Origin: Acholeplasmatales bacterium
Lineage (GTDB): Bacteria > Bacillota_I > Bacilli_A > Acholeplasmatales > Anaeroplasmataceae
Length of the DNA stretch: 12,607 nt
Reading direction: 5' to 3'
Assembly (NCBI GenBank): GCA_024696565.1
Contig: JAILGR010000188.1
Location: forward strand, 1-12,607
In this document: positions 6,864 through 12,607 of the stretch, one piece after another
How the letters are laid out: each line of letters starts with the position of its first letter
Numbering within the stretch: the first letter of the stretch is position 1
Translations under genes and position numbers: made by a program
The notes under the pieces: generated by a model
Seen by the model: only the letters and a program-made list of their open reading frames with translations
Told to the model about the DNA's origin: nothing
Database searches by the model: none

Positions 6864-7316
6864 CTATAATAAATCTTTTAGGGATGCGAATGCAGGATTA
6901 ATTTTATCTTCTTCTTCATCTTCTTCAATATCAGATTCAAATTCCTCTTCTGTGTAAGCCATAGGCTTTTCACATAAAATATTAGTTAAAACAGCTTCTT
7001 TAGTATTTAATGTCATACCTTCAATTATAAATGCATCATCAATTGAATCATCAGTAGTGAATAATTCTTCTACCTCTGTATCAATTGGATAAGATACATC
7101 TTTTAAAGATACGGAATCTTCTAAAACTAAATCAACATGAATTTGAATTTTTATTAAATATGTATCTATTCCTCTTTCTTTAATAAGATAAGAAACAGAA
7201 ACTAATGATGAAGATTTTATGTCCTCGAATCCATTTAATTCTTTTGATAAATCTAATTCTTCTTCAAAAGAATATGGGAAGGATAGCTTCCTTAATTGAG
7301 CTAGTGTTAACTGCAT
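6864..7316 (-). CDS. yceD: DUF177/YceD-family protein, partner of rpmF
   Basis: A 150-residue acidic cytosolic protein of the DUF177 (YceD; YlbN in Bacillus) family. Its gene usually precedes rpmF; the family is linked to 23S rRNA accumulation and large-subunit assembly. Visible signs are the N-terminal region MQLTLAQLRKL, a central beta-rich part, the segment ILCEKPMAYTEEE, an acidic stretch (about 122-138) and the typical C-terminal NPAFASLKDLL. I chose ATG 7316 because GGGGTGAT (7328-7321) lies just upstream and the first residues match the family. The longer frame from 7367 would start within the promoter. The TAG stop is part of the rpmF ribosome binding site. Confidence 0.85.
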   Translation of the reverse strand: MQLTLAQLRKLSFPYSFEEELDLSKELNGFEDIKSSSLVSVSYLIKERGIDTYLIKIQIHVDLVLEDSVSLKDVSYPIDTEVEELFTTDDSIDDAFIIEGMTLNTKEAVLTNILCEKPMAYTEEEFESDIEEDEEEDKINPAFASLKDLL

Positions 7317-7338
7317 AAAAATCACCCCAGCATTGAAT

Positions 7339-7367
7339 ATTATACTGAATAGGTAAATCAAAGTCAA
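7339..7367 (-). promoter_or_regulatory. Promoter of the yceD-rpmF operon
   Basis: On the minus strand, TTGACT (7367-7362), 17 bp, then TATAAT (7344-7339). It is one of the strongest promoters in the window, as expected for a ribosomal protein operon. Confidence 0.88.
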
Positions 7368-7396
7368 GGAAAAAATCGTTTTGTTTCATACATTAT

Positions 7397-7420
7397 AAAA
7401 AGGAGTAGATGACTACTCCT
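7397..7420 (-). terminator. Intrinsic terminator of the ABC-F gene, containing its stop codon
   Basis: On the minus strand, AGGAGTAG (7420-7413) pairs with CTACTCCT (7408-7401) over a 4 nt loop, then TTTT and an AT-rich run. The TAG stop (7415-7413) is the last part of the 5' arm. Confidence 0.88.
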
Positions 7421-8966
7421 TATCAGTACCAAATTTAAGTTCCATATCAACTAATCCCTCATAAAAATCATCTTCATGAGTAACTAATATTACAGAACCA
7501 GGAAACTTATCAATTGATTCCCAAAGTTCAGCTTTTGACATTACATCTAAATGATTTGTTGGCTCATCAAATATTAAAATATTACTTTTTTTCATAGTCA
7601 TCAAAGCTAATCTAACTTTAGTTTGTTGACCACCAGATAAACTAGACATCGGTCTTGTAGCTAAATCACCTTTAATACCAGCAGTTGCAAGAACACTTCT
7701 TAATTCACCATCAGTTTTCATATGATAATAATATCTTAAATATTCTATTGGTGTTGTAATATCATCATATTTTTCTTCTTGAGCAAAATAATTTAAATCC
7801 GCACTAGGATTCCAAACATATCTTCCACCTAAGGCAGGGATTATGCCCATAATAGTTTTTAATATTGTTGATTTACCTACACCATTATGACCTAATATTG
7901 CAATCTTTTGATTTTGTTTCATTAAGAAATTTAAATTCTCTAATACAACTTTATCTTTGTATCCAACAGTTAAATTATCAAGCTTTAATACTTCTTGACC
8001 AAGACCTTTAGAAAAAGGGAATGTTAGATGCATAGGTTCATGATTTTTAGGTTTTTCTAAGACCTCTATACGTTCTAACATCTTTCTTCTTGATTGGGCT
8101 TGTTTAGTTGTTGTAGCTCTAACAATATTCTTTTGAATAAATTCTTGAGTTCTTTTAATAAAAGCTTGTTGATTAACATAAGCTTTTTCATATTGAGAAT
8201 CTCTTAATTCTTTTTCTTTTAAGAATGTATCATATGGCATATTATATCTAGTTAATACTTTATTAGATAAATTATAAACCACTTCTCCAATCGCTCTTAA
8301 AAAGCCCTCATCATGACTTATTACAACAAAAGCTTTAGGAAAGCTTTTTAAATAATCAGCTAACCATTCAATATGGCTAACATCTAAAAAGTTAGTTGGC
8401 TCATCCATAAGTAAGACATCAGGAGCTTCAAGTAATTGTTTAGCTAAATATACCTTAGCTCTTTGACCACCAGATAGAGTTGATAATTTAGTATCCATTC
8501 CATATTCTTTAATACCTAAGCCATTAATCATATTACCAATAGTTGAATTCATAGCATAAAAATTTGCTTTATCAAGTTCATCTTGAATTGCCTGAGCATA
8601 ATTTAAATATTTTTCATATTCATATTCTTTGCATGTAGCAAGCATATCATAATATGAATTCATTAACTTTTCTTTTTCAAGTAATGGTTTAAAAACCTCA
8701 CTAATATAATCAATAATAGATACATCTTGGTTAACCTTTAGATGCTGATCTAAATATGCAAATGAAACACCATTCATCCATTCTATTTTACCTGAATCAG
8801 GAATTAAATTTTTAGCAATTAAATTCATAAATGTTGATTTGCCAGTCCCATTATCTCCTACTAAAACGATATGGTCTTTTTGTAAGATTCTAAATGAGAC
8901 ATTGTTAAACAAATCTTTGTCACTATATTTAAAGCGAATGCCCTCTACTTCTAGTAATCCACCCAT
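7413..8966 (-). CDS. ABC-F family ATPase, YkpA/YbiT-like
   Basis: A soluble twin-ATPase with no membrane domain; ABC-F proteins bind the ribosomal E site and act in translation or, in some branches, antibiotic protection. In the 517-residue product, domain 1 has Walker A GDNGTGKST (37-45), signature LSGGQ (164-168), Walker B LLMDEP (185-190) and switch His in SHDE. The inter-domain linker spans about 225-315 and is rich in basic and Gln residues (TTKQAQSRRKMLER). Domain 2 has GHNGVGKST (359-367), LSGGQ (443-447) and LIFDEP (464-469). Both catalytic Glu are present. The short linker gives no clear resistance-type signature, so I favour a housekeeping role. ATG 8966 follows AAGGAGGTG; the longer frame from 9014 would start inside the thrS terminator. 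It lies directly behind thrS and its terminator. Confidence 0.92.
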   Translation of the reverse strand: MGGLLEVEGIRFKYSDKDLFNNVSFRILQKDHIVLVGDNGTGKSTFMNLIAKNLIPDSGKIEWMNGVSFAYLDQHLKVNQDVSIIDYISEVFKPLLEKEKLMNSYYDMLATCKEYEYEKYLNYAQAIQDELDKANFYAMNSTIGNMINGLGIKEYGMDTKLSTLSGGQRAKVYLAKQLLEAPDVLLMDEPTNFLDVSHIEWLADYLKSFPKAFVVISHDEGFLRAIGEVVYNLSNKVLTRYNMPYDTFLKEKELRDSQYEKAYVNQQAFIKRTQEFIQKNIVRATTTKQAQSRRKMLERIEVLEKPKNHEPMHLTFPFSKGLGQEVLKLDNLTVGYKDKVVLENLNFLMKQNQKIAILGHNGVGKSTILKTIMGIIPALGGRYVWNPSADLNYFAQEEKYDDITTPIEYLRYYYHMKTDGELRSVLATAGIKGDLATRPMSSLSGGQQTKVRLALMTMKKSNILIFDEPTNHLDVMSKAELWESIDKFPGSVILVTHEDDFYEGLVDMELKFGTDKE

Positions 8967-8985
8967 AGAGTAACACCTCCTTTTT

Positions 8986-9018
8986 AAAAATATATGCCTA
9001 AGTGACTTAGGCATATAT
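8986..9018 (-). terminator. Strong intrinsic terminator between thrS and the ABC-F gene
   Basis: On the minus strand, ATATATGCCTAAG (9018-9006) pairs perfectly with CTTAGGCATATAT (9002-8990) over a 3 nt loop, followed by a short T run to 8986. The next bases are AAAAAGGAGG, the ribosome binding site of the ABC-F gene, so there is no room for a promoter between them. Confidence 0.88.
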
Positions 9019-9023
9019 ATTCA

Positions 9024-10943
9024 TTATTTCTTTTCGTTATTGAACTTAACCATCATAGAGATAAAGTCATCAACAGATACAGTAACTTGTTCTTTCTTAC
9101 TATACTCTCTATATGTAATAGTTCCGTTTTGAACCTCATTATCACCAATAACTAATTGGTATGGAATCTTCTTCATTTGAGCTTCTCTAATCTTATAACC
9201 TAACTTTTCTTCTCTATCATCTAGCTTAACTCTAATCTTATTCTTCTTTAGTTTAGCTACTAATTCTTTAGCATATTCTAAATGGAATTGGTTATTTACA
9301 GGAATAACCATAGTTTGACATGGAGCTAACCAGATAGGTAAAATACCTTTTGTCTCTTCTAATAAGAAGGCAACAAATCTATCCATAGAACCTAAAATTG
9401 CTCTATGAATAACTACCGGACGAACCTTTTGGTTATTTTGATCAATATAAGTTAATTCAAATCTTTCTGGTAATTGATAGTCTAACTGAATAGTAGATAG
9501 TGTTACATCGTGACCAATCGCACTTCTAACTTGTACATCTAGCTTAGGACCGTAGAATGCAGCTTCACCTTCAGCTTCATAATAATCTACTCCTAATTCT
9601 TTTAATACTTCTCTTAATTCAGCTTCACTCTTTTCCCAAAGCTCATCATTACCAAAATATTTTTCAGTATTATTTTTATCTCTTAATGATAAACGGAACT
9701 TATAATTTTTAAATCCAAAATCATTATATACGTCTAATATTAATTTAGTTACACTCTTAAATTCTTGTGCAATTTGATCTGGTCTACAGAAAATATGAGA
9801 GTCATTTTGAGAGAAGGCTCTTGTTCTTTCAATACCAGTTAAGGCACCTGATGCCTCATATCTAAAGTCGTTTGCAATTTCAGCAATTCTAACTGGTAAA
9901 TCTCTATATGAATGTGGTTTTGATCTAAACATAACCATATGGTGAGGACAGTTCATAGGTCTTAATACATATGCCTCTTCATCCATTTCCATTGCAGGGA
10001 ACATATCATCTTTATAATGAGCCCAGTGACCAGATGTTTTATATAATTCAACATTACCTAAAGATGGAGTCATAACATGCATATAGTCAAGATCATATTC
10101 TTTATCCATAATATAATCACATAATAATCTTCTTACGATAAATCCATTAGGTAACCACATTGGTAATCCTCTACCTACTAAATCATCAAACATGAAGATT
10201 TGCATATCCTTACCAAGTTTTCTATGGTCTCTTTGTTTTCTATCTTCTAATACTGCTAAATGAGCCTCTAAAGCTTCCTTTGTTGGCCAACAAGTACCAT
10301 AAATACGAGTTAAAACATCATTTTTAAAATCGCCTCTCCAGTATGCACCAGCAACTGATAAAAGCTTAAAATTCTTAATCATACCTGTTGAAATAACATG
10401 AGGTCCTCTACAAACATCAGCATATTCACCTTGTTCATAAATACCAACATATTCATCATCAATAGCATCAATTAATTCACATTTATATTTATCAGAAGCA
10501 AATTTAGCTTTTGCTTCTTCTTTCTTTAACATATAGTGATTAATAGCTAAATTTTCTTTAACTATTTTTTGCATTTCTGCTTCAATTTTAGCTAAATCAT
10601 CATTAGTTAATGCTACAGGAACCGCAAAATCATAATAGAATCCTTCTTCAATCGCAGGTCCTACACCATACTTAGTTCCTTTATATAATCTTCCCATAGC
10701 TTGTGCCATTAAGTGAGCACAAGAGTGGTTAATAACCTCAAAAGCTTCTTCATCATCAAAAGTAACTAATTCAAGCTTACAATCTTTTGTAATAGGTGTT
10801 TTTAAGTCAACTAGCTTTCCATCTATTTTACCTACTACACACTTCTTTGCTAATGAAGTTGATAATTGTTTTGCAACCTCAATAACTAATTTTCCTTCTT
10901 CAACTTGAATACTACTTCCATCTTTTAGTATTACATTAATCAT
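9024..10943 (-). CDS. thrS: Threonyl-tRNA synthetase
   Basis: Class II synthetase that charges tRNA-Thr and hydrolyses mischarged Ser-tRNA-Thr; cytosolic. The 639-residue product has full family length. It contains an N-terminal TGS domain (about 1-62) and an editing domain with HSCAH (73-77), C178 and H182 in VCRGPH. The catalytic core has motif 2 RYEASGALTG (361-370), zinc ligands C332 (MNCPHH), H383 (DSHIF) and H513, and motif 3 around RAILGSMDRF (514-523). The C-terminal anticodon-binding domain starts at about 540. ATG 10943 follows AAGGAGG. Expression is controlled by the T-box leader upstream. The gene follows dnaB-dnaI, as in B. subtilis where dnaI and thrS are close neighbours. Confidence 0.98.
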   Translation of the reverse strand: MINVILKDGSSIQVEEGKLVIEVAKQLSTSLAKKCVVGKIDGKLVDLKTPITKDCKLELVTFDDEEAFEVINHSCAHLMAQAMGRLYKGTKYGVGPAIEEGFYYDFAVPVALTNDDLAKIEAEMQKIVKENLAINHYMLKKEEAKAKFASDKYKCELIDAIDDEYVGIYEQGEYADVCRGPHVISTGMIKNFKLLSVAGAYWRGDFKNDVLTRIYGTCWPTKEALEAHLAVLEDRKQRDHRKLGKDMQIFMFDDLVGRGLPMWLPNGFIVRRLLCDYIMDKEYDLDYMHVMTPSLGNVELYKTSGHWAHYKDDMFPAMEMDEEAYVLRPMNCPHHMVMFRSKPHSYRDLPVRIAEIANDFRYEASGALTGIERTRAFSQNDSHIFCRPDQIAQEFKSVTKLILDVYNDFGFKNYKFRLSLRDKNNTEKYFGNDELWEKSEAELREVLKELGVDYYEAEGEAAFYGPKLDVQVRSAIGHDVTLSTIQLDYQLPERFELTYIDQNNQKVRPVVIHRAILGSMDRFVAFLLEETKGILPIWLAPCQTMVIPVNNQFHLEYAKELVAKLKKNKIRVKLDDREEKLGYKIREAQMKKIPYQLVIGDNEVQNGTITYREYSKKEQVTVSVDDFISMMVKFNNEKK

Positions 10944-10968
10944 AATTATAATCCTCCTTATCTATAAT

Positions 10969-11001
10969 AAAAAAAGTCCTTAAAGCTTACGCTCTAAGGA
11001 C
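10969..11001 (-). terminator. T-box leader terminator
   Basis: On the minus strand, GTCCTTAGAGC (11001-10991) pairs with GCTTTAAGGAC (10986-10976) over GTAA, with one G-T pair, followed by seven T (10975-10969). Its 5' arm contains CCTTAG, which also pairs with CTAAGG (11024-11019) in the competing antiterminator. Confidence 0.93.
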
Positions 11002-11187
11002 GAATTACCGTGGTACCACCTTAGTTCAGTTAAAAAAACTGCACTTAATTAAATTCCTTAACGCGGAAAACGGATTGGCATTACCCATCATCTCCAAGGT
11101 AGTAACATAAAGGTTTCTTTAGGCATTTTCACCAACTAGCCCTCTCTATAAAGAAATTATCTTTATATCTTGTCCTTCTCATCGACA
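10969..11187 (-). promoter_or_regulatory. T-box riboswitch leader of thrS
   Basis: A leader of about 219 nt that senses uncharged tRNA-Thr and allows thrS transcription when charging is low. The conserved T-box AAGGTGGTACCACGG lies at 11022-11008; its bulge TGGT can pair with an ACCA tRNA end. Stem I contains the AGAGAG element, an apical GTTGGTGA and a 3' side with ACTACC (11103-11098) followed by TTGGAG. Either ACT or ACC is a Thr codon, so the specifier agrees with the gene. Stem III is probably the hairpin around CAGTT/AACTG (about 11044-11028). The antiterminator and terminator are mutually exclusive. Confidence 0.95.
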
Positions 11188-11192
11188 AAGAT

Positions 11193-11221
11193 ATTATACT
11201 TTATTCGTTTATATTTTTCAA
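11193..11221 (-). promoter_or_regulatory. Promoter of the thrS leader
   Basis: On the minus strand, TTGAAA (11221-11216), 17 bp, then TATAAT (11198-11193). The -35 starts 8 nt after the dnaI stop. I see no terminator between dnaI and this promoter, so dnaBI transcripts probably run into the T-box leader. Confidence 0.85.
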
Positions 11222-11228
11222 ATGTTTT

Positions 11229-12077
11229 TTATCTTTTATACTTTTTAGAATCGCCCATGTTTAAAGATACTAATATAGATGTCATTCTATTAGTAATTCT
11301 TGAGGCTTTAATCTGAGAAGCTGGAGAACCATCTATAGATAGATGTTCTTCTAAAGCTTTTGGACCAAGATTTGATGAAGCATATAGTGGTAATTCTGCC
11401 ATCATTCTGTAATTAATTACTGGCCCTAGGATTTCATCCCTTACCCAAGGAGTAATATTTTCAGATCCTATATCATCTAACATTAATACATCAATAGATT
11501 TTAACATATTAATTAATTCTTCAAATCTAGTCGTTCCCATTGCATTTTTTAAATCTAAAACCAAATCAGGAAAATAAATAAGTAAAGATTTTTTACCTAT
11601 CTTGGCATATTCATTAGCAATAACTGATAAAGTAAATGTTTTACCAATAGAAGCTGTTCCATATAAGTATAACCCTTTACAAAAAGTATCACTTTTAATA
11701 CCTTCTATCATATGCTTATAGATTTTCTTTCTTGATTCTCCTACTGCATCAAAATCTTCAATAGAAGCATCTAATATTCTCCTTGGTAAATATAATGTAT
11801 TTATTAAAGAATTATTCTTTGCTTCAACTTCTTTTTTATATTTACAAGGAGTTGCTACAAATTGATTATTAACAAATTCAGTATAATGGCCAACCTCTGT
11901 ATTTTTGCAATAATCTAAGCCTTTACAATCAAGACAATTTTTCTTTTGTTCTAAGCAAATAAAAAAATCATTTACATTATTAATATTAACATTTTGATTA
12001 GGAAATTCTTTTTGAATCTCTTCAATGAATTCTAAAACTGCTTTTGAATCAGTAGGCTTGAAATCAAACTTTTGCAT
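11229..12077 (-). CDS. dnaI: Primosomal protein DnaI, helicase loader
   Basis: An AAA+ ATPase that loads the replicative helicase at origins and restart sites together with DnaB/DnaD. The 282-residue product has an N-terminal helicase-binding region with a cysteine cluster (C48, C51, C57, C78, with H64 nearby) that fits the zinc-binding fold of DnaI. The ATPase follows: Walker A GTASIGKT (140-147), Walker B MLDDIG (199-204), sensor-1 ASSN (233-236) and an arginine-finger region SRITNRM (259-265). The start is ATG 12077: GGGAGG (12090-12085) is 7 nt away and lies inside the longer frame that would start at 12092. The ATG shares one base with the dnaB stop (TAATG), so translation is coupled. 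The P-loop is less Gly-rich than the Bacillus one. Confidence 0.93.
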   Translation of the reverse strand: MQKFDFKPTDSKAVLEFIEEIQKEFPNQNVNINNVNDFFICLEQKKNCLDCKGLDYCKNTEVGHYTEFVNNQFVATPCKYKKEVEAKNNSLINTLYLPRRILDASIEDFDAVGESRKKIYKHMIEGIKSDTFCKGLYLYGTASIGKTFTLSVIANEYAKIGKKSLLIYFPDLVLDLKNAMGTTRFEELINMLKSIDVLMLDDIGSENITPWVRDEILGPVINYRMMAELPLYASSNLGPKALEEHLSIDGSPASQIKASRITNRMTSILVSLNMGDSKKYKR

Positions 12078-12607
12078 TATAATTCCTCCCATACAACCTC
12101 AATATTATTACTTGAGTTATAGGCATCGTCTCTTTCTTTATTCTTTCTACTAGACTTAGACTGACCATTCTCTTTAACTGTAGTTATGTATTTAACTGCA
12201 TCTTTAGTTGCTAAAACAGAATCAGAGATCCAAGAATCAGCAACTCTTTTAAAATATGTTACAGCAGGTAAGTCTCCACCTTTATCTCTTAATGTTTTAA
12301 TAATCATACAATTAATAACACCACGAGGCAAAGTATTTTCTAATGCTTCATATATTTCATTTATAGTTCCTAAATAATTAGGTGGATAGTTTGGCGAAAC
12401 TACATCTAAAATAGCGCTAGGTGATGCTTCATCTAGCCATGTTACTAAATTAGAATCACTACCTGTTTGAGTTTCTTTTTCAACTAATACAGGAGCATTC
12501 ATTTTTCTTAAATAAACAAATAATGTATTAGCTTTCTTCTTTAATATACGATAATCAAATACTTGGTTTTTATTAATTGATTGTTCATATAAAGAAGCCA
12601 TATTATG
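12077..12607 (-). CDS. dnaB: Replication initiation/membrane attachment protein DnaB, C-terminal part
   Basis: This is the C-terminal part of the Bacillus-type helicase co-loader DnaB (not the E. coli helicase of that name). The frame stays open to the window edge (codons CAT AAT precede the Met at 12601), so that Met need not be the start; the whole protein is about 470 residues in Bacillus and only about 176 residues are visible. The recognisable part is a DnaD/DnaB C-terminal domain: LENTLPRGVINCMIIKTL followed by YFKRVADSWISDSV and a TKDAVKYI segment, matching the family pattern LP-x-GVIN ... IA-x-xW ... V-x-T-x-x-xA. A Ser/Lys/Asn-rich linker and an acidic end follow. It overlaps dnaI by one base. 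Confidence 0.9.
   Translation of the reverse strand, partial: HNMASLYEQSINKNQVFDYRILKKKANTLFVYLRKMNAPVLVEKETQTGSDSNLVTWLDEASPSAILDVVSPNYPPNYLGTINEIYEALENTLPRGVINCMIIKTLRDKGGDLPAVTYFKRVADSWISDSVLATKDAVKYITTVKENGQSKSSRKNKERDDAYNSSNNIEVVWEEL

Noticed and set aside
8967..9014. N-terminal extension of the ABC-F protein (16 residues)
   Set aside because: It would begin inside the thrS terminator, and a strong AAGGAGGTG site sits just before ATG 8966.
12078..12092. Longer DnaI start (MGGII)
   Set aside because: These codons are the ribosome binding site for ATG 12077.
12186..12377. Plus-strand frame opposite dnaB
   Set aside because: Antisense to the conserved DnaD-like domain and without a ribosome binding site.
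1..12607. CRISPR array, insertion sequence, prophage or toxin-antitoxin module
   Set aside because: I found no spaced direct repeats, transposase, integrase, terminal inverted repeats or toxin-antitoxin pair; gene content is mainly core functions.

Overview
This is an AT-rich window from a low-GC Gram-positive bacterium (Bacillota, or the Bacilli-related Mollicutes branch). The evidence is strong Shine-Dalgarno sites, TTGACA/TATAAT-type promoters with 16-17 bp spacing, intrinsic terminators, a CIRCE operator, a thrS T-box and a dnaB-dnaI-thrS gene order like that of Bacillus subtilis. ClpB lacks its N-terminal domain, as in mycoplasmas, and no visible gene ends in TGA. However, every Trp codon I checked was TGG and the frames stay open, so nothing here shows a recoded UGA. 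I cannot name a species.

Left edge (1-538): the first 30 codons of a membrane protein that looks like a cation:proton antiporter lie on the minus strand. Upstream of it is a likely fluoride (crcB-type) riboswitch with an overlapping intrinsic terminator. Then come tRNA-Cys(GCA) with its own promoter and terminator, and a divergent heat-shock promoter carrying a CIRCE-like operator. That promoter drives clpB (548-2668), the only plus-strand protein gene. A bidirectional terminator separates clpB from the minus-strand genes that fill the rest of the window.

Minus strand, in genome coordinates: a four-helix orphan membrane protein (2706-3221); a cytosolic M13/PepO endopeptidase (3306-5204); a three-helix orphan membrane protein (5288-5563); rsmH, the 16S rRNA m4C1402 methyltransferase (5613-6533); rpmF (L32) with the DUF177/YceD gene upstream of it (6657-7316); a YkpA/YbiT-like ABC-F ATPase (7413-8966); thrS with a T-box leader (9024-11187); and dnaI with the 3' part of dnaB (11229-12607).

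Most of the region is core translation and replication: ThrRS, L32, RsmH, ABC-F, tRNA-Cys and the DnaB/DnaI helicase-loading pair. ClpB and the M13 peptidase add protein quality control and peptide turnover. Several computed frames begin upstream of the real start. I moved the starts of clpB, the 91-residue protein, yceD, the ABC-F gene and dnaI to the ATG behind the ribosome binding site. I found no mobile element, CRISPR array or obvious new multi-gene system. The most interesting items are the fluoride riboswitch linked to a CPA-type antiporter, the ABC-F gene placed directly behind a strong terminator, and the two orphan membrane proteins.
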